Positions 16,688 to 25,553 of a stretch of DNA of 64,000 nucleotides are shown piece after piece. The DNA is from Oscillospiraceae bacterium (lineage in GTDB: Bacteria; Bacillota; Clostridia; Oscillospirales; Oscillospiraceae). The notes below the pieces were generated by a model that did not search any database, was not told the DNA's origin, and saw nothing but the letters and a program-made list of their open reading frames with translations. The DNA is taken from positions 75,450 through 139,449 of the forward strand of contig CAJTFN010000002.1 in NCBI GenBank assembly GCA_910575815.1, written 5' to 3'. Position 1 is the first letter of the stretch. Each line of letters begins with the position of its first letter. The position numbers and the translations under genes were made by a program.

Positions 16688-17731
16688 TCAGGCCCGCGCA
16701 TGCGTCTGCGGCAGCGGGGCGGGCAGGGGTGGCAAAACCCGTTCCTCCAAATAGATCGCTTGCAGCCGCTTCCCAACCTGCTCCAGGCTCCGGGCCGCCG
16801 CCACGGCCCTCCCGGCGGCCGTGAGATCCGGCAGTGACTTCTCCAGCAGCCCCGTCACAACCTCCTGAAACCCCGCGCTGTCTGACGCCTTATAAACCTG
16901 TGCCCCGTTTTCCAGCCAGCCCTCGTAGACCGGGATATCCCGCAGCACCGTGGGAATTCCGCAGGCCAGAGCCTCCAGCACCACGATTCCCTCAGTCTCC
17001 TCGTGACTGAGAAACGCGAATACATCCGCGCCCTGATAGGCCTCCCGCAGCTCCTCCCGGCCTACATAACCTGGAAAAATCACATTGCCCGGAGCATCCT
17101 CCATGGCGTGGACAATCTCCTGGGGGATCAGCTTGGGACTCGTCCAGCCAAACCAGATGAACACCGCTCCGGGAATCTGCCGGGCCAGCTCCAGAAACTC
17201 CGGCAGTCCCTTTCGGGCAATGGTATGGCCGACAGAGACCACAATCTTTTGATCCCCCCGCAGCCCATACCGGAGCCGAAGGGCGGCCCGGGCCGCAGGG
17301 TCCGGATGGAAGAAGTTCGTGTCTACGCCGTTGGAGATGCTGTAGACCGGTTTTTTCAGCCCGTAGCTCTCAATGAGCCGCCGGGAGTATTCCGTCGGGG
17401 TCAGCACCACGTCTCCCAGGCCATAGCAAAAGGTAATCCACCGCTTGAAGAGGGGAGCCAGGGCGTTGGAGCCTTTGAAGGAGGAACGAAAATCCTCCAT
17501 AGTGGAGTGACCATACCAGACCACTTTCCGTCCCCGGAGCCGGGCCCCGAGGGCCGCCAGCACAGAGTCCGGCAGAACGGTGTTCACATGGACGGCGGCG
17601 GCGTCCCGGGTCCAGCGGTCCGTGGTGGCGATGCCGGAGCGCCGCAGGCACTCCCGCTGGTGGCGGATGGCCTGTCCCACGCCGCTTTTGCCCACGAGCT
17701 TCTCGCCGCCATTATAAATGTAAATACGCAT
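16688..17731 (-). CDS. GT4 glycosyltransferase, probable second-sugar glycolipid synthase
   Basis: 347 residues from ATG 17731 (AGGGGG just upstream). GT-B fold of family GT4: an N-terminal MRIYIYNGGEKLVGKSGVGQA segment, a central SNGVDTNFFHPD, and the C-terminal donor-binding part with SVGHTIARKG, FPGYVGREEL, and EETEGIVVLEALACGIPTV containing the E-x7-E motif that binds the nucleotide sugar. The N-terminus resembles the streptococcal CpoA-type enzymes that add the second sugar to monoglucosyl-diacylglycerol. Together with the upstream VTT-protein and GT4 genes this suggests synthesis of a diglycosyl-diacylglycerol, a membrane glycolipid and lipoteichoic-acid anchor. Substrates are inferred from context and resemblance, not visible. 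Confidence 0.8.
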   Translation of the reverse strand: MRIYIYNGGEKLVGKSGVGQAIRHQRECLRRSGIATTDRWTRDAAAVHVNTVLPDSVLAALGARLRGRKVVWYGHSTMEDFRSSFKGSNALAPLFKRWITFCYGLGDVVLTPTEYSRRLIESYGLKKPVYSISNGVDTNFFHPDPAARAALRLRYGLRGDQKIVVSVGHTIARKGLPEFLELARQIPGAVFIWFGWTSPKLIPQEIVHAMEDAPGNVIFPGYVGREELREAYQGADVFAFLSHEETEGIVVLEALACGIPTVLRDIPVYEGWLENGAQVYKASDSAGFQEVVTGLLEKSLPDLTAAGRAVAAARSLEQVGKRLQAIYLEERVLPPLPAPLPQTHARA

Positions 17732-17959
17732 ACAGCCCCCTTGCCCCAGTGGTGTTGCCCTCGCTGTGGCGCCGCGGTTATCCGGCCCGCGGCCCGCCTG
17801 TTTTTGATGATGAATTTCCAATTTTGGGCGCACAAACCCAAGCGGACGGCCTGTCCGCCTATTTTACACAAGCTGAGTTTTACACAAGAACCGTCTTTCT
17901 ATGATGGCAAATTTTTCAAAATCGCGGATGCTCCGGAACCCGCCTCCCGCCGGAGGGCC

Positions 17960-18559
17960 TCAGCCCGGAAACAGCACCTTCCACAACGCCACCAGCCCCA
18001 TGCTGTAAAGAGCGATGTTAAAGGGCTTTCCCAGGAAAATGATGGCGGCGTAACGTCGCCAGGTCATGCTGGTAGTGCCCGCCAGATAGCAGAGGAAGTC
18101 ATCCGGGGCGATGGGCAGGAAGATGGACCAGAAAAAGAGCTTGGCAAAGCGGTCCCGTTTCTCGGTCCAGGCGTCGTACTTCTCGATGGTCTTCTCAGAA
18201 AACAGCAGGTACAGCAAGGGCCGCCCGCAGCTCCGGGCCACGGCGAAAGCCAGAAGGGAACCGATGCAGATGCCTACGTAGTTGTACGTAAACCCCCAGA
18301 TGGGGCCGAAGAGAATGACTCCCACCAGGCAGCCCAGTCCCCCCGGCAGAATGGGGACCACCACCTGCACCGCCTGAAAGACGGTGAAGAGCAGCGCCCC
18401 GGCGGGGCCCCATTTGGACACCAGATCCTGTAACTTTTCCTGAGAGGTCAGGACGCCGGTCTGCCAGCCCCAGACGGCCACCGCCACGCAGATGGCGAAG
18501 CCCACAAGGGAGGCCGCCTGGAGGGCTCTTTTTTCAATAGGGACGTTTTGCTGCTTCAT
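17960..18559 (-). CDS. TVP38/TMEM64 (VTT, DedA-like) membrane protein
   Basis: 199 residues; the ATG at 18559 overlaps the stop of the upstream glycosyltransferase (ATGA), so it is translationally coupled. About five or six hydrophobic helices. The VTT core is visible: VVVPILPGGLGCLVGVILFGPIWGF, then GICIGSLLAFAVARSCGRPLL and the re-entrant FWSIFLPIAPDDFLCYLAGTTSM. Related bacterial proteins (DedA, UptA, PetA) are lipid transporters of polyprenyl phosphates or phospholipids. Here, between two glycolipid-type glycosyltransferases, a lipid-handling role fits well. A 228-base gap with no gene follows before the next glycosyltransferase. Confidence 0.85.
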   Translation of the reverse strand: MKQQNVPIEKRALQAASLVGFAICVAVAVWGWQTGVLTSQEKLQDLVSKWGPAGALLFTVFQAVQVVVPILPGGLGCLVGVILFGPIWGFTYNYVGICIGSLLAFAVARSCGRPLLYLLFSEKTIEKYDAWTEKRDRFAKLFFWSIFLPIAPDDFLCYLAGTTSMTWRRYAAIIFLGKPFNIALYSMGLVALWKVLFPG

Positions 18560-19728
18560 GCGGGTATCCTCCGTACACTGTTCCGCTGAATCTGTTCTTC
18601 GTAAATGGCCTCCACCCGCTCCGCGAAGCGCTGGGCGGAATATTCCTCTCCGGTTTCCCGGGCGCTGCGGACCAGGGCTTCCCGGTTCTGGGGATGGGCC
18701 AGGAAGTCCGACAGCCTCTGGCGGAACTCCGCCTCGCTGTGATACTGCCAGCCATTTTCCCCGTCCCGGACCACGCCCAAAAGGCAGGGGTCCGCCCGGC
18801 ACAGCACCGGCACACCCGCCGCCAGAGCCTCGGCATAAGTGAGCCCCTGGGTTTCGCTGGTGGAGGCGCTGACGAACAGGTCTCCCAGCTGGTACCAGTC
18901 CGCTACCTGCTCCGCCGGAACCATGCCCGCGAAGACCACATCCGGAGCCTCCAGCCCCAGTCCGGCGGCCATGCTCTCCAGACGGCCCCGGTCCGGCCCG
19001 TCGCCCACCAGAAGCAGGGTCACGCCTCCAGGGCCCATGTCCGCCCGGAAGCGCAGCAGTTCGTCCACCCGCTTTTCCTCGGCAAGACGCCCCACGAAGA
19101 CCAGCACCGTCCGATCCTGGGGGATGTCCAAGCTGGCCCGAAGCACCGCGCCGCGCAGGGGGTCTGCCTCGTTTCGGAAGTGCCGCAGGTCGATGCCGGA
19201 GGGCACCACGAAGACGGGCTTCTGGACGCCGTAGCCCTGGAGGAGCATCCGCACCTTTCCGGTGGGGGCGATGAGGCAGTCCGTGTGGGAGGCGGCCCAG
19301 CGGGTGAAGACCGCGGCGGCCTTCTTTCCAAAGTGAACACTGGGAGAGAAGTAGTGGGTGTAGTCCTCGTACACCGTGTGATAGGTGTGGACCAGGGGGA
19401 TATCCAGCTCCTCGGCAATGCGCCGGGCCAGGAAGAAGGTGGAGAATTCACACTGGGAATGGACCACGTCCGGGCCCCATTCCACGATCTCCCGGACCCA
19501 CTTCCCCGCTAAAGCGGTCCGCAGCCGGGCGCCGGGGTAGATCAGCCCCGCCGCCACGGAGCCCAGGTAGGTTACGCCGTCCTTCCGATAGGAATGGCGG
19601 TTCTGGGAGAGGGTGAGGATCCGGACCTCGTGGCCCCGCTCCTCCAGCTCCCGGCGGAGATTCTTTACCGAGGTGACCACACCGTTCACCGCGGGGATGT
19701 ACCAGTCGGAAGTAATCAAAATTTTCAT
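18556..19728 (-). CDS. GT4 glycosyltransferase, probable monoglycosyl-diacylglycerol synthase
   Basis: 390 residues from ATG 19728 (GAGG, 6-base spacing). Clear GT4: MKILITSDWYIPAVNGVVTS at the acceptor side, SQCEFSTFF and HTYHTVYEDYTHYF in the middle, VPSGIDLRHF at the hinge, LVFVGRLAEEKRVDELL, and STSETQGLTYAEALAAGVPVL carrying the E-x7-E donor motif. The layout is that of the alMGS/LafA/BgsB group, which transfers glucose from UDP-glucose to diacylglycerol at the membrane face. First gene of a three-gene operon with the VTT-protein and a CpoA-like glycosyltransferase. Its promoter is overlapped by a long dyad (19,820-19,857). The lipid substrate is inferred. Confidence 0.82.
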   Translation of the reverse strand: MKILITSDWYIPAVNGVVTSVKNLRRELEERGHEVRILTLSQNRHSYRKDGVTYLGSVAAGLIYPGARLRTALAGKWVREIVEWGPDVVHSQCEFSTFFLARRIAEELDIPLVHTYHTVYEDYTHYFSPSVHFGKKAAAVFTRWAASHTDCLIAPTGKVRMLLQGYGVQKPVFVVPSGIDLRHFRNEADPLRGAVLRASLDIPQDRTVLVFVGRLAEEKRVDELLRFRADMGPGGVTLLLVGDGPDRGRLESMAAGLGLEAPDVVFAGMVPAEQVADWYQLGDLFVSASTSETQGLTYAEALAAGVPVLCRADPCLLGVVRDGENGWQYHSEAEFRQRLSDFLAHPQNREALVRSARETGEEYSAQRFAERVEAIYEEQIQRNSVRRIPA

Positions 19729-19819
19729 GGCAGACCTCATTTCTCACGTCTCAAATATATTACGGAACAACCGGGAGGAATTCTTCAAGAGTTTTGAAAA
19801 AATTTTCCTCCTGTGTCAT

Positions 19820-19866
19820 TGTACTATCGTATTAGCAATGATAATACAGTTAGTACAGCTTGTCAA
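19820..19866 (-). promoter_or_regulatory. Promoter of the glycolipid operon with overlapping dyad operator
   Basis: TTGACA (19866-19861), 17-base spacer, TATCAT (19843-19838). A dyad, TGTACTATCGTATTA at 19820-19834 facing TAATACAGTTAGTACA at 19842-19857, covers the -10 and part of the spacer. Within it GTATTA/TAATAC and GTACTA/TAGTAC are perfect. This is a typical place for a repressor, perhaps TetR- or MerR-like. Confidence 0.7.
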
Positions 19867-20344
19867 GAGGGCGGGGGAATTTTTTTCGGAGGATGAAAGG
19901 ACCATCTCCCGCCGCCTTTGTTGTAAGCATACACGACAAATTGGAAAAGGGAGTTACAAAAAGGGTACAGTTTTGTTACCCTTCGTTATTTTTTAGCCTG
20001 TGAAGAGAGGGATCGCCGGCACGGAGGAAGGGGGAGCTTCCAATCCCGCCGCGAACACAGCCCCCTGGGACTGGCTTCAGGGAAGCCGCTGGGGCGCTTT
20101 TTAACTGTATGAATGATACCACGAAAATCTGTCCAGATTCTTTCTGAAATCTGACAGTTGTGAAAGATTCCAGGCCCCGCCGGGGACGCGTGTGCTCCGG
20201 CGGGGCCTGGGGAGGGGGAAAACCTGTGTTCACAAGCGCGGAGCGCCGCCTTCGGGCCTTTCCCCGCCGTGCCGCGGAAAGCTTCCCTGTTGGGCGGGGG
20301 ATTATCCCCGCCCGTCCGGCATTTCCCGCTTATGAAGACAGCTC
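19867..20344. other. Intergenic region with two GC-rich hairpins
   Basis: No gene is credible here. It holds a perfect 14-bp stem CCAGGCCCCGCCGG / CCGGCGGGGCCTGG (20170-20210), followed on the minus strand by AATCTTTC and so a probable terminator of the BceB-like gene, and a second hairpin GGGCGGGG / CCCCGCCC (20292-20313). Confidence 0.5.
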
Positions 20345-22348
20345 TCAATTGTTCCCGCCCACAATCCGGCCGTAGGTCCGGGCGGTCAGGGCAAAGACCA
20401 GGGCGTAGATCAGGCAGAACACCGCCAGGGTTCCCGCCGTGCAGAGGGCGAACAGGCCCACGTCAAACAGGTTGAACAGCTCCAGCATCCTGGAGAGCAT
20501 GGGGAAGGCCATGAACACATGGAGCGCCGCCGCCCCCAGGGGCAGGAAGAAGACCAGCAGAATCTGGCTTCGAATGGAGACGTTGATCTCCTGGCCGCTC
20601 ATGCCCACCTGACGGAGGATGAGGTAGCGCCGCTGGTCCTCGTAGCCCTCGGAAATTTGCTTGTAATAGATGATGAGTACCGTGGCCAGCAGGAACAGCA
20701 GCCCTAGGAAGACCCCCAGGAACAGGAACCCGCCGTACATGGCGTAGAACTCCTGGGCATTGTCCTGCTTGCTGGTGAAGCTCACGCCGCCGTCCCGCTT
20801 GCTCAGCTCGAACACAAGCCGCTCCGTCTGGGCCAGCTTTTCCTCATAATCCTTCCCCGCCAGGTTCATCTGCACTCGGAACTGCCGGGCGCTGCGGGAG
20901 GTATCCAGGTCCATGAGCGTCTCCGCCGTCTCCCGGTCCGCCACCACCAGGAACAGCGACGATTCCTCAGAGCCCAGCAGCGTGTTGGTCGCGTGGCGAA
21001 TGATCTCCGTGATTTCCTCCCGGACGTGGAAGGACAGGCCCGCCTCGCCAAAGTTCGCGGAGACGGTGAAGTCTGCCGGGAATTCCGCAGGGCCCTTCGA
21101 ACAGGCCAGCACCTCGTCCGGAGCCAGAATGACGTTCTTTCCGGTGAGGCGGCTGTAGTCCTCCGCCGTCACCACCTCCACCTCCGTCCGCAGGCAGTTC
21201 TGATCCAGGTTCAGGGAAATCTCGCTGCCCCGAACGCCGCAGTAGACCCAATAGCGGGTGTAGTACCGGGAATCGGTAAAGCCCCCGGAGGCGCTTGCGG
21301 CAGCCTCCACCTCCCGCAAGCGGTCCATGGGGTCCCCCGGCTGGTTTTCCAGGTCCTGGAGGAACTCGATGTCATAAGGGTACATCTCATTCAGGGAGTT
21401 CTCCAGGCCGATGTTCATGGCGATGGTGGTGGAGACCGTCACCAGCACCATGGTGGAGAGAATGCAGATGCTGGCCAGGCCCACGGCGTTCTGCTTCATC
21501 CGGTAGAGAAGGCCGGAGACGGCGGTGAAATGCCGGGTCTGGTAGTAAAATTTCGGGTTGGCCCGGAGGCGCTTTAAAATGGCGATGGACCCGGCGGTGA
21601 ACAGACAGTACGTGCCGATGATGACCAGGAACACCGCCCCGAAAAAGAGCAGCATGGCCTCGATGGGGTTCTGGGTGGCGATGGCGATGAAGTATCCGCC
21701 TCCCAGGGTCAGCACCCCCAGGATGACCAGAAGCCATTTCGTTTTCGGCTCCCGCTCCCCGGCGGAGGCGCTGTGGAGCAGTTCCACCGGCTTGGCCCGG
21801 CTGACGCTCCAAAGATTTCGCGCAAGGGTGAACAGGAACAGCGCGCCGAAGAGCGCCGCGGTTTCCCAAATGCCCCGGGTGGAAATTTCCATGCCGAACT
21901 GGGCGGGGATGCGGGCCAGCTTTAAAAGAAGCAGGATGACCGCCTTGGAAAACAGAATGCCAAGGAGAAGGCCCCCCGCCAGGGTGACGGCGGCGCAGAA
22001 CAGGGTCTCCCAGAAGCACATCCGGGCGATGTGCCTCTTTTCCAGCCCTAAGATGTTGTAGAGCCCCAGCTCCCGCTGGCGGCGCTTCATGACAAAGCTG
22101 TTGGCGTAGAGCAGAATCACCGCCGAGAGCCACGCCGCCACGAAGCAGCCCACCCCGGCGAAGCTCTTGAGGTACATGGCCCCCCGGACACTGTCCAGCC
22201 CCTCGTTGTAGGCCAGAAACAGCAAAATGTAGTACATAGCCGCCGTCACCACGCAGGAGAGGAGGTAGGGCCCGTAGAACCGCCCGTTCCGGGCCAGATT
22301 CACCAGGGCCAGCCGGGGAAAGAAACCGGACTTACGCACGGGGCTCAC
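20345..22348 (-). CDS. BceB-type ABC transporter permease
   Basis: 667 residues, FtsX-like. The N-terminal RLALVNLARNGRFYGPYLLSC and MKRRQRELGLYNILGLEKRHIARM are typical of the peptide-antibiotic ABC permeases (BceB/VraG). Hydrophobicity gives ten helices, with a large outside domain of about 200 residues between the seventh and eighth (about residues 310-520), the sensor loop of the family. The start is a GTG at 22348, overlapping the ATPase gene by 17 bases; a second GTG at 22339 is also possible. With BceA it should remove cell-wall-active peptides such as bacitracin from their lipid target. The usual partner kinase gene is not beside it. Confidence 0.88.
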   Translation of the reverse strand: MSPVRKSGFFPRLALVNLARNGRFYGPYLLSCVVTAAMYYILLFLAYNEGLDSVRGAMYLKSFAGVGCFVAAWLSAVILLYANSFVMKRRQRELGLYNILGLEKRHIARMCFWETLFCAAVTLAGGLLLGILFSKAVILLLLKLARIPAQFGMEISTRGIWETAALFGALFLFTLARNLWSVSRAKPVELLHSASAGEREPKTKWLLVILGVLTLGGGYFIAIATQNPIEAMLLFFGAVFLVIIGTYCLFTAGSIAILKRLRANPKFYYQTRHFTAVSGLLYRMKQNAVGLASICILSTMVLVTVSTTIAMNIGLENSLNEMYPYDIEFLQDLENQPGDPMDRLREVEAAASASGGFTDSRYYTRYWVYCGVRGSEISLNLDQNCLRTEVEVVTAEDYSRLTGKNVILAPDEVLACSKGPAEFPADFTVSANFGEAGLSFHVREEITEIIRHATNTLLGSEESSLFLVVADRETAETLMDLDTSRSARQFRVQMNLAGKDYEEKLAQTERLVFELSKRDGGVSFTSKQDNAQEFYAMYGGFLFLGVFLGLLFLLATVLIIYYKQISEGYEDQRRYLILRQVGMSGQEINVSIRSQILLVFFLPLGAAALHVFMAFPMLSRMLELFNLFDVGLFALCTAGTLAVFCLIYALVFALTARTYGRIVGGNN

Positions 22349-23099
22349 CGCCTTGCGTCAGCACCGTCAGGGTGTCGGAAATTTTGGCGAACTGGGCCTC
22401 GGCGCTCTGGCCGCCCCGGTAGAGCTGGTGGTACACCTGCCCGTCCCGGAGGAAGAGGACCCGTCCGGCGTGGCTGGCGGCTTTGACGGAGTGGGTGACC
22501 ATGAGGATGGTCTGCCCGCCCCGGTTGATCTCCCCGAAGAGCTCCAGCAGATTGTCGGAGGCTCGGGAGTCCAGGGCTCCGGTGGGCTCGTCGGCCAGGA
22601 CCAGCTGAGGGTCCGTAATCAGGGCCCGGGCCACGGCGCAGCGCTGCTTTTGGCCCCCGGAGACCTCGTAGGGATACTTCGTCAGCAGATCGGCGATGCC
22701 CAGCTGCTCCGCAATGGGCCGGAGCTTCTTGTGCATCTCCCGGTAATCCCGCCCCGCCAGAACCAGGGGCAGGAAGATGTTGTCCTGAAGGGAAAAGGTG
22801 TCCAGGAGGTTGAAGTCCTGGAACACAAAGCCCAGGCGAGACCGGCGGAAGGCCGCCAGGTCCCGCTCCCGGATGTCGGAGAGGGCCTTGCCGCCCAGGA
22901 AAACCTCCCCGGCGGTGGGGCGGTCCAATGCCGCCAGGATGTTTAACAAGGTGGTCTTGCCGGAGCCGGATTCGCCCATGATGGCCACGTACTCCCCGGG
23001 CTCCACGGAGAAATTTACGTCTACCAGGGCCGTGACCTGACTGCCGCCAAAGCGGGTGGTGTAGATTTTTTGCAGATGCTGTACTTCCAATAATGACAT
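22332..23099 (-). CDS. BceA-type ABC transporter ATP-binding protein
   Basis: 255 residues from ATG 23099 (GGAGG at 8 bases). All ABC motifs are in order: Walker A GESGSGKTTLLN, Q-loop FQDFNLLD, signature VSGGQKQR, Walker B LVLADEPTGALDS and the switch His in MVTHS. The MacB/BceA subtype is supported by the long C-terminal VYHQLYRGGQSAEAQFAKI region. Forms a transport complex with the permease gene it overlaps. The leader carries a direct repeat upstream of its -10 element, see 23,130-23,197. Confidence 0.92.
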   Translation of the reverse strand: MSLLEVQHLQKIYTTRFGGSQVTALVDVNFSVEPGEYVAIMGESGSGKTTLLNILAALDRPTAGEVFLGGKALSDIRERDLAAFRRSRLGFVFQDFNLLDTFSLQDNIFLPLVLAGRDYREMHKKLRPIAEQLGIADLLTKYPYEVSGGQKQRCAVARALITDPQLVLADEPTGALDSRASDNLLELFGEINRGGQTILMVTHSVKAASHAGRVLFLRDGQVYHQLYRGGQSAEAQFAKISDTLTVLTQGGEPRA

Positions 23100-23129
23100 C
23101 TCACTGTCCTCCTGTCGGGTTATGAGACG

Positions 23130-23197
23130 ATTATAGCAGGCCCGGCGGTGGGATGCCATGGATTTGCCTTACAGTTTGGGGCCGTAGCTTACAGTTT
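23130..23197 (-). promoter_or_regulatory. Predicted activated promoter of the bceAB-like genes
   Basis: A perfect -10 TATAAT (23135-23130) has no recognisable -35. Instead CTTACAGTTT occurs twice as a direct repeat (23168-23177 and 23188-23197), 20 bases start to start, the geometry of tandem OmpR-type response-regulator sites. The second copy is also part of a CTTACA-GTTT-TGTAAG dyad. Confidence 0.6.
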
Positions 23198-23452
23198 TGT
23201 AAGATTCGGAAGATCGGGACTCCCTTTGCCCTTGATGACCGGAGGGGGGTGACGGCGACCATTACCTTTATTATATACAGGCGGCGGCTTGGGATGGAGG
23301 GTGGCCGGCGTGATTGATTGCCCCTTTGGCCGGAGCCGCCTGCCGGAATTCTCTCCGGCGGGCACTTTTTTCCCGCGGGGACTACCCAAAACGGGAAAAA
23401 CGTGGTATGATACTATGGTTAAAAAAGATTCCGGAGAGGAGGGACCCGTGTT

Positions 23453-24799
23453 TTGAGACGACGGATTCCGGCCCTGGCGGCTGCGCTGCTGCTGTCCCTG
23501 ACCCTCAGCGGCTGCGGCAGCTTCCATTTTGAGTTTGACCCCGAGCGGCTCTATGCCCTGCCGGAGCTGCCCGCCAAGTACACGGAGCTCAACGCCCAGA
23601 TCAACGCCGTTTTAGAGGACGGCGCGGAGTACGCCGCCCCCACCTCCGGCACCAACATCCAGCCCGTTCAGCTGACGGACCTGGACGGCGACGGCCAGCA
23701 GGAGGCCGTGGCCTTTTTCCGAAAGGCGGAGGACGAGAAGCCCCTGAAAATCCATATTTTCTCCGCCAACGGGGACAGTTATGTGCGCTCCGCCGTCATT
23801 GAGGGCAGCGGCGCGGCGGTGAACAGCGTGGTCTACAGCGACCTGGACGGCGATGGCCGGACGGAGCTCATTGTGGGCTGGCGGGTCAACGCCGAGCTCC
23901 AGGCTCTGTCGGTTTACGCACTGCCCCCCGGCGGGCCCAGGGAGCTGCTGCGCAGCGTGAGCTATGTCCGCTACTCCAACGCCGATTTGAACGGCGACGG
24001 CCTCCAGGAGCTGGTGGTTCTCCGCTCCGATGAGGAGGGCGAGGGCGTGGCGGATTATTATGACTGGAAAAACGGCAGCCTGGCCCCCCAGTCCCCGGCC
24101 CGGATTTCCGTCACCATGGCGGAACTGAGCCAGCAGGGCCGCCTCAGCGCCGGGACGCTTCAAGGAGGCGTGCCCGCCCTCTTTGTCACCGGCGTGACGG
24201 AGCAGTCCGGCGCGGTGACGGACATTCTGGCGGTCCGGAACGGGGAGCTGACGAACATCGTCCTCTCCGAGGCTACCGGCGTCTCCGGGGAAATCGCCCC
24301 CTTTTACAGCCTCTATCCCATGGACATCAACAACGACGGCCTGACGGAGGTTCCCTTCCCGGTGTTCGCCGGGACAGAGGGCGCTCAGACCCTCCAGCGG
24401 GTGGACTGGCGGAGCTATGGCCTGGACGGTGTGGGAGAGACCGTGGCCGGAACCTATCACTGCGTGGAGGACCGCTGGTATCTCCAGCTGCCCGAGGCCT
24501 GGGTGGGCCGGGTGCAGGCGGAGCGGAGCGGGTCCTCCGTGGAGTCCAGCGTCACCTTCTATGTCCAAAGTGAAACCGGGGAACGGGGCGCCGCCATTTT
24601 GCGGATTACCGCCCTCTCAGGCTCCGGACGGGAAATTCGGGCCACCCGGGGGAACCGCTTCCCCCTCAGCCGCCAGAGCGCCAGCATCTACACCGCCGAG
24701 CTGCCGGAGAAGGCTCCCTGGGAGCATGCCATGACGGCGGAGGAGGTCCGGACCGCCTTTGGCCTCATTGCCCGGGACTGGATTCCCGGAGAGAATTGA
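23453..24799 (+). CDS. Lipoprotein with FG-GAP/VCBS-like repeats
   Basis: 448 residues from a TTG start (GGAGGG 9 bases upstream; the nearby GTG frame stops at once). A lipoprotein signal peptide ends LTLSGC, with lipidated Cys21. Three or four acidic loops of the DxDxDG kind follow (DLDGDGQQEA, DLDGDGRTEL, DLNGDGLQEL, DINNDGLTEV), spaced as in FG-GAP/VCBS beta-propeller blades that bind Ca2+. The C-terminal 130 residues form a separate domain (DRWYLQLPEAWVGRV). Sits directly before a response regulator and histidine kinase on the same strand with a 48-base gap, so it may be part of their signal input. The exact function is unknown. Confidence 0.8.
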   Translation: MRRRIPALAAALLLSLTLSGCGSFHFEFDPERLYALPELPAKYTELNAQINAVLEDGAEYAAPTSGTNIQPVQLTDLDGDGQQEAVAFFRKAEDEKPLKIHIFSANGDSYVRSAVIEGSGAAVNSVVYSDLDGDGRTELIVGWRVNAELQALSVYALPPGGPRELLRSVSYVRYSNADLNGDGLQELVVLRSDEEGEGVADYYDWKNGSLAPQSPARISVTMAELSQQGRLSAGTLQGGVPALFVTGVTEQSGAVTDILAVRNGELTNIVLSEATGVSGEIAPFYSLYPMDINNDGLTEVPFPVFAGTEGAQTLQRVDWRSYGLDGVGETVAGTYHCVEDRWYLQLPEAWVGRVQAERSGSSVESSVTFYVQSETGERGAAILRITALSGSGREIRATRGNRFPLSRQSASIYTAELPEKAPWEHAMTAEEVRTAFGLIARDWIPGEN

Positions 24800-24847
24800 G
24801 CTATGGTCCCCCGGGGAGGCCCCGGGGTCCGGAAAGGAACAATCGCC

Positions 24848-25534
24848 ATGAAAAAAGTGTTGGTTTTAGAGGACGAGGCCAGCATCCGCGGTTTTATCGT
24901 CATCAATCTGCGCCGGGCGGGCTACGACGTCATTGAGGCCGAAAACGGCGAGGAGGCCCTGGACCTCCTGCGGGAGAACCCGGACGCCCGGGTGGCCCTG
25001 CTGGACATCATGCTCCCGGGGATCGACGGGTTTGAGGTCTGCCGCCGCATCCGGGCCACCAACAGCCGCATCGGCATCATCATGCTCACCGCCCGGTCCC
25101 AGGAGATGGACAAGGTGACGGGCCTGATGACCGGGGCCGACGACTACGTGACCAAGCCCTTCTCCCCGGCGGAGCTCACGGCCCGGGTGGACGCCCTGGT
25201 CCGCCGCTCCGGCGGCGAGGAGCCCGTCCAGACCGGGGAGCTGCGCCAGCCGCCCTTCCTGCTGAACACCCGGAACCGGACCCTGGAGAAAAACGGCCAG
25301 CGGATCAAGCTGACCCAGGTGGAGTATTCCATCATGCGGGTGTTCATGGAGAATCCGGGGAAGGCCCTCTCCCGGGAGGAAATTCTGGACATGGTCTGGG
25401 GCCGGGACTACTTCGGGGAGCTGAAAATCGTGGACGTGAACATCCGCCGTCTGCGTCTGAAAATCGAGGACAACGTCCAAAACCCCGCCTATATCACCAC
25501 GGTCTGGGGTTATGGCTATAAATGGGGGCTGTGA
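24848..25534 (+). CDS. OmpR/PhoB-family response regulator
   Basis: 228 residues from ATG 24848 (AAAGGA). The receiver domain shows the acidic pair in LVLEDEA, phosphoacceptor Asp53 in LLDIMLPG, the Thr in MLTAR and the Lys in VTKPF. The C-terminal winged helix has IMRVFMENPGKALSREEILDMVWG and VDVNIRRLRLKIED, the recognition helix. Target genes unknown; the divergent bceAB-like promoter at 23.1 kb has a tandem repeat of the right geometry and is a candidate. The next gene is its likely kinase. Residue spacing is normal for the family. Confidence 0.93.
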   Translation: MKKVLVLEDEASIRGFIVINLRRAGYDVIEAENGEEALDLLRENPDARVALLDIMLPGIDGFEVCRRIRATNSRIGIIMLTARSQEMDKVTGLMTGADDYVTKPFSPAELTARVDALVRRSGGEEPVQTGELRQPPFLLNTRNRTLEKNGQRIKLTQVEYSIMRVFMENPGKALSREEILDMVWGRDYFGELKIVDVNIRRLRLKIEDNVQNPAYITTVWGYGYKWGL

Positions 25535-25553
25535 CGGGATGGAGGCTGAGGCT

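Noticed and set aside
19976..20348. Open frames in the region after the BceB-like gene
   Set aside because: No ribosome site, Pro/Arg-rich peptides read through two hairpins.
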